From Aquabacterium sp. OR-4 (lineage in GTDB: Bacteria; Pseudomonadota; Gammaproteobacteria; Burkholderiales; Burkholderiaceae_C), in contig NZ_JAOCQD020000001.1 in assembly GCF_025290835.2 (NCBI RefSeq), forward strand, positions 1,302,001-1,366,000: a stretch of DNA of 64,000 nt, written 5' to 3'. This document shows positions 51,804 to 60,906 of this stretch, one piece after another (positions within the stretch are counted from its first letter, which is position 1; every line of letters starts with the position of its first letter). The position numbers were made by a program, and so were the translations under genes. The notes beneath the pieces were generated by a model. That model searched no databases, was not told the DNA's origin, and saw only the letters and a program-made list of their open reading frames with translations.

Positions 51804-52034
51804 GGGATCTCCTGGCGCAGGGGTTGGCTGGGGAACGAGCGGCACAACCCGCTGCGGGCGGCCACCTTGCAATCCCTACTGTGGCGATGGCATGCGACGC
51901 CGCACTGCGCCAAGGCGGTGCGTCATGAGCCGAACGGCTCATGCGCCCACCCCCCGGCTCGGGTGCCTGCGCGGGTAGAGTTGCTGCCAGCCGGCAGCCT
52001 GTGACGCTGCCCGCCACCGCGACGGACCCCCACC
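51804..52034. promoter_or_regulatory. Divergent control region between phoX and puuC
   Basis: 231 bases with no gene. It holds a strong palindrome at 51924-51943 (own entry) and leaves about 90 bases to puuC and 120 to phoX. Both genes probably have promoters here. Confidence 0.5.
51924..51943. promoter_or_regulatory. Palindromic operator-like site
   Basis: CATGAGCCG (51924-51932) and CGGCTCATG (51935-51943) are perfect 9-base arms separated by AA; the flanking GCG/CGC extends the symmetry with one bulge. Its place between two divergent genes suggests a repressor or activator site. Confidence 0.55.
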
Positions 52035-53555
52035 ATGCCCGACACCCCTGCCCCCACCGATGTGATCGACTGGCACGCCCGCGCCGCGGCCCTGCTGCGC
52101 GGTGGCGGGCCCGACGGGCGCGCGCTGGTCAACGGCCGGCGCGTGGCCAGCACCGATGGCGCCAGCTTCGACAAGCATTCGCCGATCGACGGCCGCCGCC
52201 TCGGCGCCGTGGCGCGCTGCCAGGCGGTGGATGTGGCGGCCGCCGTGGCCAGCGCCCGCGCCGCCTTTGATGACGGCCGCTGGGCGCACCAGGCCCCCGC
52301 CGCGCGCAAGCAGGTGCTGCAGCGCTTTGCCCAGAAGGTGCTGGCCGCCGGCGACGAGCTGGCCCTGCTCGAAAGCCTGGACATGGGCAAGCCCGTGGCC
52401 CATGCGCTGGCGGTGGACGTGGCCAGCACCGCGCGCACCCTGGCCTGGTATGGCGAGGCCATCGACAAGCTCTACGACGAGGTGGCGCCCACGCCGCGCA
52501 GCGGCCTGGCCCTGATCACCCGCGAGCCGATGGGCGTGATCGGCGCCATCGTGCCCTGGAACTACCCGATGATCATGGCCGCTTGGAAGCTGGGCCCGGC
52601 GCTGGCGGCCGGCAACTCGGTGGTGCTCAAACCCAGCGAGAAGAGCCCCTACACCGCGCTGCGCCTGGCCGAGCTGGCGCTGGAGGCCGGCCTGCCCGAC
52701 GGCGTGTTCAATGTGGTGCCCGGCTTCGGCCACGAGGCTGGCGAGGCCCTGGCGCTGCACCTGGACGTGGACGCCATCGGCTTTACCGGCAGCACCCGCA
52801 CCGGCCGGCGCATGCTCGAGTACGCCGGCCGCAGCAACCTCAAGCGCGTCTACAACGAGCTGGGCGGCAAGAGCGCCGTGCTGGTGTTCGACGATTGCGC
52901 CGATGTGGAGCGCGCCGCGCGCACCATAGCCGGCAGCATGTTCTTCAACCAGGGCGAGAGCTGCAATGCGCCCTCGCGCGTGCTGGTGCAGGCGCAGGTG
53001 GCCGAGCGCTTTCTGGCCGCCGTGGCGGCCGAGGCCGCCCACTGGGCGCCGGGCCATCCGCTGGACGCCGCCACCCAGTTGGGGGCGCTGGTCGATGCCA
53101 CGCAGCTGGGCACCGTGCTGGGCTACATCGGCCAGGGCCAGGCTGCCGGTGCGCGCTGCGTGCTGGGCGGCCGCCAGGTGCGGCAAGACAGCGGTGGCTT
53201 CTATGTCGAGCCCACGGTGTTTGACCAGGTGGCGCCCACGATGAGCATCGCGCGCGAGGAGATCTTCGGCCCGGTGATGAGCGTGCTGCGCTTTGCCGAC
53301 GAGGCCGAGGCCGTTCGCCTGGCCAACGACAGCCCCTACGGCCTGCAGGCCAGCGTATGGAGCGACAGCCTCAACCGCGCCCACCGCGTGGCCCGTGCCT
53401 TGCGTGCCGGCACGGTGCACGTGAACCAGTACGACGAGGACGACATCACCGTGCCCTTCGGCGGCTTCCGGCAAAGCGGCAATGGCCGCGACAAGAGCCT
53501 GCATGCCTTCGACAAGTACACCGAGCTCAAGACCACCTGGATCAGGCTTGATTGA
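52035..53555 (+). CDS. puuC: Gamma-glutamyl-gamma-aminobutyraldehyde dehydrogenase
   Basis: 506 residues, aldehyde dehydrogenase superfamily. Catalytic Glu275 is in NELGGKS and Cys310 in NQGESCNAPSR; the NAD site includes FTGSTRTG, and the IVPWNYP motif is present. It oxidises the aldehyde made by PuuB to gamma-glutamyl-GABA. The best match by length and pattern is PuuC, though broad-substrate family members exist. It is separated from puuBDA by about 12 kb. Confidence 0.86.
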   Translation: MPDTPAPTDVIDWHARAAALLRGGGPDGRALVNGRRVASTDGASFDKHSPIDGRRLGAVARCQAVDVAAAVASARAAFDDGRWAHQAPAARKQVLQRFAQKVLAAGDELALLESLDMGKPVAHALAVDVASTARTLAWYGEAIDKLYDEVAPTPRSGLALITREPMGVIGAIVPWNYPMIMAAWKLGPALAAGNSVVLKPSEKSPYTALRLAELALEAGLPDGVFNVVPGFGHEAGEALALHLDVDAIGFTGSTRTGRRMLEYAGRSNLKRVYNELGGKSAVLVFDDCADVERAARTIAGSMFFNQGESCNAPSRVLVQAQVAERFLAAVAAEAAHWAPGHPLDAATQLGALVDATQLGTVLGYIGQGQAAGARCVLGGRQVRQDSGGFYVEPTVFDQVAPTMSIAREEIFGPVMSVLRFADEAEAVRLANDSPYGLQASVWSDSLNRAHRVARALRAGTVHVNQYDEDDITVPFGGFRQSGNGRDKSLHAFDKYTELKTTWIRLD

Positions 53556-53636
53556 CCGCCCAGGAAGCGACTGCGGCCGCTGGCTTGGGCCGATACTGTT
53601 GTGGCACTGTGCCCATTGGCGGCCAGGGAGAAGACC

Positions 53637-54992
53637 ATGAAAGACCTGCGCGAACGCCTGGCGGCCCAGGGCGTGCACACGCTGATCGCCCAGTTCACCG
53701 ATGTGCTGGGCGTGGCCAAGGGCAAGTACGTGCCGCTGGCCCATCTGGACGACCTGCTGACCGAGGGCGCCGGCTTCTCCGGCCCGTCGATCACCGGCAC
53801 CGGCCTGCCGCGCACCGGCCCGCGCTCGGAGTACTGGGCGCGCGGCGCGGCCAGCACCGCCACCGCCCTGCCCTGGATGCCGGGCTACGCGCGCATCGTC
53901 TGCGACGGCTTCGTCGACGGCCAGCCCTTTGACGCCTGCCCGCGCCAGGTGCTGCGCCGCCAGGTGGCGCGGCTGGCCGAGCGCGGCTGGCAGCTGCGCA
54001 CCGGCATCGAGCCCGAGTTCTTTCTGCTGCGCCGCGACGCTGGCGGACGCTGGTGCCCCGCCGATGACGAAGACCGCCTCGACAAGCCCAGCTACGACCT
54101 GAAGAGCCTGCCGCGCCAGGCCGACTTTCTGCGCGCGCTGCAGCTGGCGCTGGAGGGCTGCGGGCTGGATGTGCTGCAGCTCGACCACGAAGACGCCCAG
54201 GGCCAGTACGAGGTCAACTTCGGCTTCGACGAGGCCATCGCCAGCGCCGACCACCTGATGCTCTTCAAGCTGGCCGCCCAGGCCCTGGCCGAGGCGCGCG
54301 GCATGTGCTTCTCGATGATGCCCAAGCCCTTTGCCGACCAGCCCGGCAGCGGCATGCACCTGCACGTGTCGCTGTGGCAGACCCAGCACCGCGACGAGCG
54401 CAACCTGTTCGTGCCGCACCGGCGCGATGGCTCGGTCGACAGTGCAGCCCTGCTGTCGCCGCTGGCCGAGCAGTTTGCCGCCGGCGTGCTGGCCCATTCG
54501 GCCGCGCTCACCGCGCTGGCCGCGCCCACGGTCAACTCCTACAAGCGCCTGGTGGTGGGCGAGAGCCGCTCGGGCACCAGCTGGGCACCGGCCTTCGTGG
54601 CCCATGGCGCCAACAACCGCACCGCGCTGCTGCGCACGCTGCATGGCCGCTTTGAATGGCGCCTGCCCGATGCCGCGGCCAACCCCTACCTGGCCACCGC
54701 CGGCCTGATCGCCGCCGGGCTGGACGGCATCGACCGCGGCCTGGCCCTGCCCGCCGCGGTGGACGACGACCTGTTCGCGCTGCCGCTGGCCGAGATTCGC
54801 GCGCGCGGCATCGCCACCCTGCCCCAGCACCTGGGCGAGGCCCTGGCCGCGCTGCAGGCCGGTGCGGTGGTGGCCGGCGCGCTGGGCGAGACGCTGACCG
54901 CGCAGTTTGTTGAACTCAAGCAGCAGGAACACCTGGCCCATGCACGCCATGTGAGCGACTGGGAGCTGGCACGTTATGCCGCGGCCTTTTGA
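53637..54992 (+). CDS. glnT: Glutamine synthetase family protein, GlnT type
   Basis: 451 residues with the glutamine-synthetase core: IEPEFFLLRRD, GQYEVNFGFDEA, GSGMHLHVSLW and NSYKRLVVGE. It is of the group usually annotated as type III glutamate-ammonia ligase (GlnT), related to enzymes that glutamylate amines. It is distinct from PuuA in the same window. The ATG at 53637 follows AGGGAGAAG. It comes 81 bases after puuC, in the same direction. Confidence 0.78.
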   Translation: MKDLRERLAAQGVHTLIAQFTDVLGVAKGKYVPLAHLDDLLTEGAGFSGPSITGTGLPRTGPRSEYWARGAASTATALPWMPGYARIVCDGFVDGQPFDACPRQVLRRQVARLAERGWQLRTGIEPEFFLLRRDAGGRWCPADDEDRLDKPSYDLKSLPRQADFLRALQLALEGCGLDVLQLDHEDAQGQYEVNFGFDEAIASADHLMLFKLAAQALAEARGMCFSMMPKPFADQPGSGMHLHVSLWQTQHRDERNLFVPHRRDGSVDSAALLSPLAEQFAAGVLAHSAALTALAAPTVNSYKRLVVGESRSGTSWAPAFVAHGANNRTALLRTLHGRFEWRLPDAAANPYLATAGLIAAGLDGIDRGLALPAAVDDDLFALPLAEIRARGIATLPQHLGEALAALQAGAVVAGALGETLTAQFVELKQQEHLAHARHVSDWELARYAAAF

Positions 54993-55031
54993 TCCTGTAC
55001 GCGCCCGCCCGGTCGCCGCGGCCGGGGCGCG

Positions 55032-56021
55032 ATGAAGTCCGCCGCGCCGCACCCGCATCCGCCGCTGCACGCCTACGCCCTGCTGGCCGCCAGCATGGCC
55101 CTGGTGGGCAGCTACGTGGGCTTGTCGCGGCTGCTGGTGGCGGTGTTTCCGGTGTTCCTGCTGGCCTGGTTGCGCTTTGGCATCGCGGCGGTGGCCATGG
55201 CGCACTGGGTGAAGCGTGGCGCCGATGAGCCGGCGCTGTCGGCGCACGACCGCAAGCTGCTGTTCTGGGAGAGCTTTCTCGGCAATTTCCTGTTCAGCAT
55301 CTGCATGCTGTTCGGCGTGCAGCTCACCTCGGCGCTGTCGGCCGGCGTGGTGATGGCGGCCATTCCGGCGGCGGTGGCCATCCTGTCGCGGCTGTTTCTG
55401 GCCGAGCGCATCAGCCGCCGCGTGGCCGCCTCGATCGCCTGCGCAGGCCTTGGCATCACGCTGCTGGCGCTGGCACGCGCGCCGGCCGCGCCGGCCGACC
55501 CGTCAGCCGGCGGCAGCGCTGCGCTGCCGGGTGCCGCGGGCACCGGGGGGCTCTGGGGCGACTGGGGCAGCTGGTTGGGCCATGTGCTGCTGCTGTGCGC
55601 GGTGTTCTGCGAGGCCGCCTATGTGGTCATCGGCAAGCGGCTCACCGGCCGGGTGAGCCCGCGGCGCATCAGCGCGCTGATCAACCTGTGGGGCCTGGCC
55701 CTGGTCACGCCCTTCGGCCTGTGGCAGGCGCTGCAGTTCGACTTTCGCCCGGTGCCCGGTGCCACCTGGGCGCTGCTGCTGTTTTACGCCCTGGCCGCCA
55801 GCGTGGCCACCGTGTGGCTGTGGATGAAGGGCCTGCTGCATGTGCCGGCGCCGCAGGCCGGGGTGTTCACCGTGTGCCTGCCGATCGCCGCTGCCGCGGT
55901 GGGTGTGGGCCTGCTGGGCGAGGCCGTCACGCCGCTGCACGGCGTGGCCCTGGTGCTGGCGCTCACCGGCCTGGTGATGGCCACCTGGCCGGCGCGCGGC
56001 CGTCAGGGCCCGCAGGCCTGA
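55032..56021 (+). CDS. DMT-superfamily (EamA) transporter
   Basis: 329 residues, about ten membrane segments in two EamA repeats, with the typical FGIAAVAMAHWV and LAERISRRVAASIACAGLGITLL segments; a Gly-rich loop lies near 160. Possibly exports an amine or amino acid; substrate not readable from sequence. It starts 39 bases after the GlnT-type gene and is likely co-transcribed. Confidence 0.85.
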   Translation: MKSAAPHPHPPLHAYALLAASMALVGSYVGLSRLLVAVFPVFLLAWLRFGIAAVAMAHWVKRGADEPALSAHDRKLLFWESFLGNFLFSICMLFGVQLTSALSAGVVMAAIPAAVAILSRLFLAERISRRVAASIACAGLGITLLALARAPAAPADPSAGGSAALPGAAGTGGLWGDWGSWLGHVLLLCAVFCEAAYVVIGKRLTGRVSPRRISALINLWGLALVTPFGLWQALQFDFRPVPGATWALLLFYALAASVATVWLWMKGLLHVPAPQAGVFTVCLPIAAAAVGVGLLGEAVTPLHGVALVLALTGLVMATWPARGRQGPQA

Positions 56022-56025
56022 GGCC

Positions 56026-57126
56026 TCAGGCCTGGGCCAGGCCCGGCTGCAGTGCCGCGCGGATCACGGCCTCCTGCGCCGCCATCACCCCACGCTCGGT
56101 GATCAGCCCCGTCACCAGCCGCGCCGGCGTCACGTCGAAGCCGTAGTTCAGCGCCGGGCTGCCGTCGGGCGTGAGCTGCACCTCCACGCGCCGGCCGGTG
56201 GCGTCGCGGCCGGTGATGTGGGTCACCTCGCGTGGCGAGCGGGCCTCGATGGGGATCTCGGCCACGCCGTCGTGCAGCGTCGGGTCCAGCGTCGAGAAGG
56301 GCATGGCCACGTAGAACGGCACACCGTTGTCGTGCGCGGCCAGGGCCTTGAGGTAGGTGCCGATCTTGTTGCACACATCGCCGCGCACGCTGACGCGATC
56401 GGTGCCCACGATCACCGCATCCACCAGGCCGTGCTGCATCAGGTGGCCACCGGTGTTGTCGGCGATCACGGTGTGCGGGATGCCGGCCTGGCCCAGCTCC
56501 CAGGCGGTGAGGCTGGCGCCCTGGTTGCGCGGCCGGGTCTCGTCTACCCACACATGCACGGCCAGGCCGGCCTCGTGCGCCTGGTAGATGGGCGCGATGG
56601 CCGTGCCCCAGTCCACCGTAGCCAGCCAGCCGGCATTGCAGTGCGTGAGCACGTTCAGCGGGCGGTGCGGGTGTTGGGCCGCCAGCGCACGCAGGATGTC
56701 CAGGCCATGGCGGCCGATGGCGGCATTGGTGGCCACGTCTTCGTCGGCCAGGGCTGCGGCCAAGCGCCAGGCGGCGCTGGCGCGCTCGGCCTGGGGCAGC
56801 GGCAGCAAGGCCTGCAGCATGCGCTGGGTGGCCCAGGCCAGGTTCACCGCGGTGGGGCGGGCACCATCGAGGTAGGCCTTGGCTTCGGCCAGGGCTGCAT
56901 CGGTGGCGGCGTGGCGGCATTGCAGCGCCAGGCCGTAGGCCGCGGTCACGCCGATCAGCGGCGCGCCACGCACCCACATGTCGGCGATGGCATGGTGCAC
57001 GGCGTCGATCTGGCCCAGGCGGGCCACGCGCCATTCATGCGGCAGGTGGCGCTGGTCGATGATCTCCACCGCTTCGCCATCGTCGCTGGGCCAGAGGGTG
57101 CGGCGGTGCACGCCGGCCACCTTCAC
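56026..57126 (-). CDS. mtnA: S-methyl-5-thioribose-1-phosphate isomerase
   Basis: 366 residues, converts methylthioribose-1-phosphate to methylthioribulose-1-phosphate. The catalytic Cys is in LTHCNAGWLAT and Asp in IVGTDRVS; MWVRGAPLIGVTAAYG is a family motif. The start is GTG at 57126, overlapping the mtnP stop by four bases (GTGA); the ATG-led longer frame is antisense to mtnP. Second step of methylthioadenosine salvage. Confidence 0.93.
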   Translation of the reverse strand: MKVAGVHRRTLWPSDDGEAVEIIDQRHLPHEWRVARLGQIDAVHHAIADMWVRGAPLIGVTAAYGLALQCRHAATDAALAEAKAYLDGARPTAVNLAWATQRMLQALLPLPQAERASAAWRLAAALADEDVATNAAIGRHGLDILRALAAQHPHRPLNVLTHCNAGWLATVDWGTAIAPIYQAHEAGLAVHVWVDETRPRNQGASLTAWELGQAGIPHTVIADNTGGHLMQHGLVDAVIVGTDRVSVRGDVCNKIGTYLKALAAHDNGVPFYVAMPFSTLDPTLHDGVAEIPIEARSPREVTHITGRDATGRRVEVQLTPDGSPALNYGFDVTPARLVTGLITERGVMAAQEAVIRAALQPGLAQA

Positions 57127-58010
57127 AGCACCCTCCCGGCAACAGCGCGCAGCTTGGCCACCACGGCGGGATCTCGCGCGGCGGGTGCGGTGATCAGCGC
57201 AAAGTCGAGCGCACGGCGGCAGACACAGCCGGGGCCGTGGCCATCGGCGGCCAGGGCCGGCGCGCCCTGCAGCACCAGCTGGCGGGCATGGCCGGCATTG
57301 GCGGTGAGCGCGCCGATCACGGCCTCGACCGTCACATGCTCGTGCGCGGGGTGCCAGCAGTCGAAGTCGGTCACCATGCTCACGCTGGCGTAGCAGAGCT
57401 CGGCCTCGCGGGCCAGGCGCGCCTCGGGCAGGTTGGTCATGCCGATCACGTCGGCGTTCCAGCTGCGGTAGAGCCGGCTTTCGGCCAGGGTGCTGAACTG
57501 CGGCCCTTCGATGGCGATGTAGGTGCCGCCACGCACATGCGGCACCCCGATGGCGCCGAGCGCGGCCTGCAGGTGATCGCCCAAGCGGCTGCAGGTGGGG
57601 TGGGCCAGCGACACATGCGCCACCAGGCCGGTCTCGAAGAAGCTGGCCGCGCGGCCCACCGTGCGGTCGAGGAACTGGTCGACGATGACGAAATGCCCTG
57701 GCGGAAGATCGGCGCGCAGGCTGCCCACCGCGCTGAGCGACAGCACATCGGTGCAGCCCAGCATCTTGAGCGCCGCGATGTTGGCGCGGTACGGCACCTG
57801 GCTGGGCGTGAGCCGATGGCCGCGGCCATGGCGGGGCAGAAAGGCCAGGCGCACGCCGCCACCGGCAGTGGGCAGCGTGCCGGTGAAGACCTGGTCGCTG
57901 GGCGCGCCCCAGGGGGTCTCGACGCTGATCCAGGCGGTGTCGGTGAGGCCCGGCAGGTCGTACAGGCCGCTGCCGCCAAGAATGCCGATCTGGGCTGTGG
58001 GATGGGTCAT
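57123..58010 (-). CDS. mtnP: Methylthioadenosine phosphorylase
   Basis: 295 residues of the purine-nucleoside phosphorylase superfamily: GGSGLYDLPG near the N-terminus, PRHGRGH, AIEGPQFSTLAESRLYR and GMTNLPEARLAREAELCYA. It splits methylthioadenosine, the by-product of spermidine synthesis, to adenine and methylthioribose-1-phosphate. The ATG at 58010 gives the standard length. Coupled to mtnA by GTGA. Confidence 0.92.
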   Translation of the reverse strand: MTHPTAQIGILGGSGLYDLPGLTDTAWISVETPWGAPSDQVFTGTLPTAGGGVRLAFLPRHGRGHRLTPSQVPYRANIAALKMLGCTDVLSLSAVGSLRADLPPGHFVIVDQFLDRTVGRAASFFETGLVAHVSLAHPTCSRLGDHLQAALGAIGVPHVRGGTYIAIEGPQFSTLAESRLYRSWNADVIGMTNLPEARLAREAELCYASVSMVTDFDCWHPAHEHVTVEAVIGALTANAGHARQLVLQGAPALAADGHGPGCVCRRALDFALITAPAARDPAVVAKLRAVAGRVL

Positions 58011-58180
58011 GTGGGCTGGTGGTCGAACACGAGCCCCGATCATGCCTCGGCCGGGCCGGGTGCCGGGCCTGGCCTGCCCGCCAGGGCGCCGGCTTGCCGC
58101 GGGCTTGCCGCCGCCGGCGCTGGCGGGCCCAACGCGGCCCAAAGCGGCCCAAAGCGGCCCACCGCGCCCGGCGCAGCCTC

Positions 58181-59215
<1,035 letters not shown>

Positions 59216-59248
59216 TCTCTGGCTTTCGGGTGCCGCCTGCGCATTTCA

Positions 59249-59274
59249 GGGCGTTTAACGGGATAAAAACGCCC
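59249..59274. promoter_or_regulatory. Hairpin between dusA and the integrase
   Basis: GGGCGTTT and AAACGCCC form an 8-bp stem with a 10-base loop. It lies in the dusA leader as transcribed from the element side and upstream of the integrase promoter. It could insulate the two divergent units. Confidence 0.4.
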
Positions 59275-59275
59275 C

Positions 59276-59339
59276 AAGTGCAACGACTCGGTGCAACTTG
59301 ACGCTACAGTTGCACCACATCATAAAAGCAAGTTGCACT
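59276..59339. repeat. Four copies of GTGCAACT in both orientations at the integrase promoter
   Basis: AAGTGCAAC (59276-59284) and GTGCAACTT (59291-59299) are direct copies; AGTTGCAC (59308-59315) and AAGTTGCACT (59330-59339) are inverted copies. Together they cover the -35 box, the spacer and the transcription start of the integrase promoter. They are likely binding sites for the integrase itself (arm sites) or a repressor. Confidence 0.65.
59298..59326 (+). promoter_or_regulatory. Likely sigma-70 promoter of the integrase
   Basis: TTGACG (59298-59303) and CATAAA (59321-59326) are spaced by 17 bases, 26 bases before the integrase ATG. It is embedded in the GTGCAACT repeats. Confidence 0.6.
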
Positions 59340-59351
59340 GGAAATCACACC

Positions 59352-60431
59352 ATGGCGTCAGTCACACCACGCGGCGACAAATTCCTCGCACAGGTTCGCA
59401 TCAAGCAGGGCGGCGTCCTGATTTTCTCAGAGTCGAGGGTCTTCGACACCCGGCCTCAGGCCGTGTCCTGGGGCGATCGCCTGGAGGCGAAGGTCAAGGC
59501 GGAGGGGCCGGCCAAGCACGCCTCCAGCAAGATGACTGTCGGAGATCTCGTCCGCAAGCACCTCGATGCGCAGCTGGTAGTGCGCCCTCTCCTGGGTCGC
59601 TCGACGATCCACAACCACCACAAGATCGCGGCTGAGTTTGACAAGGTCATGGTGCGCGACCTCAAGCCCAAGCACCTGATTGACTACGCAATCCGACGGA
59701 AAACCGAGGACGGCGTTACACCCGCCACGATCAAGTCCGACCTCTCCCCAGTGTCAGCCGCGTTCGGCGTCGCCCGCATCGCTTACCTCGTGGACGCCGA
59801 TCCTGCGGTCATTCAAGAGGCCATGCACTACCTCGACAAGCAGGGCCTGGTTGGCAAATCGCGCGAGGTCGTCCGCTGGGTGGACGGAGAGGAAGAAGAA
59901 GCACTGCTGGCCGAGTTTGCACGGCGCAACGCGCACCATCAGACAACGATCGACATGGCGCAGCTCTACAAGTTTGCGCTGGCCTTCCCAAGGCGGCTGA
60001 GCGAGCTGGGGCGCCTGGAGTGGAAGGACATCGACCCCAAGCGCCGAACGATCATCCTGCGCCAGGTGAAGCACCCCACCAAAAAGGAAGACAACGACCA
60101 GGTGGTGCCCCTTCTCACGCCGGCCTGGAGCTTGCTGGAAGAAATCCCGAAGCTGGACGCCCGCATTTTTCCGTACAACATGGAGTCCGCATCGTCCGCG
60201 TTCGAGCGCGCACGTGATCGCATCGCGGAAACGGGGCTGCCCAGAATCAAGGACCTGCGGTTCCACGACCTGCGCCACACCGGCATCTCGATGCTGTTCT
60301 GGTACGGCTTCAAGATCGAGGAAGTTGCCCTGGTGTCCGGGCACACAAACTGGAACACCCTGCGCCGGTACACGCACATCCGGCCGGAAGATCTGCACCG
60401 CCGGTTCGAGGCGCTGAAGCCGGCGGGGTGA
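59352..60431 (+). CDS. int: Tyrosine recombinase / integrase
   Basis: 359 residues. N-terminal and core-binding domains cover about 1-175 and the catalytic domain 180-350. Catalytic residues are Arg215 in FPRRLSEL, Lys near 240, His305 and Arg308 in HDLRH, His331 in SGHTNW and Tyr340 in RRYTH, so the enzyme looks active. It starts 136 bases from dusA and points away from it, matching dusA-targeting integrases. The start at 59352 follows the promoter; 18 codons upstream overlap it. Confidence 0.92.
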   Translation: MASVTPRGDKFLAQVRIKQGGVLIFSESRVFDTRPQAVSWGDRLEAKVKAEGPAKHASSKMTVGDLVRKHLDAQLVVRPLLGRSTIHNHHKIAAEFDKVMVRDLKPKHLIDYAIRRKTEDGVTPATIKSDLSPVSAAFGVARIAYLVDADPAVIQEAMHYLDKQGLVGKSREVVRWVDGEEEEALLAEFARRNAHHQTTIDMAQLYKFALAFPRRLSELGRLEWKDIDPKRRTIILRQVKHPTKKEDNDQVVPLLTPAWSLLEEIPKLDARIFPYNMESASSAFERARDRIAETGLPRIKDLRFHDLRHTGISMLFWYGFKIEEVALVSGHTNWNTLRRYTHIRPEDLHRRFEALKPAG

Positions 60432-60773
60432 GCGCTTGCCGGCTGTTGGACTAGATCCGCAGGTAGGGGGGCATCAGGGGGCACTTCTCGACCGCCCGCC
60501 CCTCCAGGAGCGCCCCTGGCCACGCCCACACAAATCGGCGCAACGGGGTGGTCTTGCGTGTACCTGGGCGATCACCGAATCCTTGCCCCCATTCTTACCG
60601 GTACGCGCGTGAAGGTAGTTGATGCTCTGGAGTGAGCACGACGGCCGCTATCGCAGGCCGATCGCGGGTGCTTTGATGCCTTCGCGCAGGCTCGCGTTGA
60701 ATTGCTCTTCGTAGGGGTCGCTGTATGTCGCCAGGACGGCTACATCGCCTCCCACGAGGCGCCGCCTCGAGTG

Positions 60774-60793
60774 GACTGTGTTTATAACCAGTA
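60774..60793. promoter_or_regulatory. LexA-like SOS box
   Basis: GACTGTGTTTATAACCAGTA keeps the CTGT-N8-(A/C)CAG pattern of LexA sites, with about 15 of 20 positions of the enterobacterial consensus. It lies 114 bases before the DUF4007 gene, so it may make the downstream genes or a leftward small gene DNA-damage inducible. Confidence 0.5.
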
Positions 60794-60813
60794 TGATGCA
60801 AGAGCGCTACGAA

Positions 60814-60829
60814 GTGCAGACGTCTGCAC
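60814..60829. promoter_or_regulatory. Perfect 16-base palindrome
   Basis: GTGCAGACGTCTGCAC is fully self-complementary and lies about 80 bases before the DUF4007 start. It is a good candidate operator for a dimeric regulator of the defence-like operon. Confidence 0.6.
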
Positions 60830-60906
60830 ACACCGCACAGCGTCGACTCCTCCCAAGAGGGAGGCGAACTGGTGATTGCCGCCAGTTCGACGCTACAATA
60901 GAGCTG

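Larger units (their letters stand above)
60432..60906. other. 475-base control region of the defence-like genes
   Basis: No complete gene. It holds a LexA-like box (60774-60793), a 16-base palindrome (60814-60829) and a small hairpin (CCTCCC-AAGA-GGGAGG, 60849-60864). TACAAT (60894-60899) could be a -10 box, though no good -35 is seen. On the minus strand 60648-60806 is an open frame of about 52 codons with protein-like composition, possibly a gene remnant. Confidence 0.6.

Noticed and set aside
48843..52004. Plus-strand frame of 1053 codons across phoX
   Set aside because: Shadow of phoX and the PEP-CTERM gene, both with clear motifs on the other strand.
51939..55247. Minus-strand frame of 1102 codons across puuC and the GlnT-type gene
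   Set aside because: Shadow of two well-recognised plus-strand genes; the product is low-complexity.
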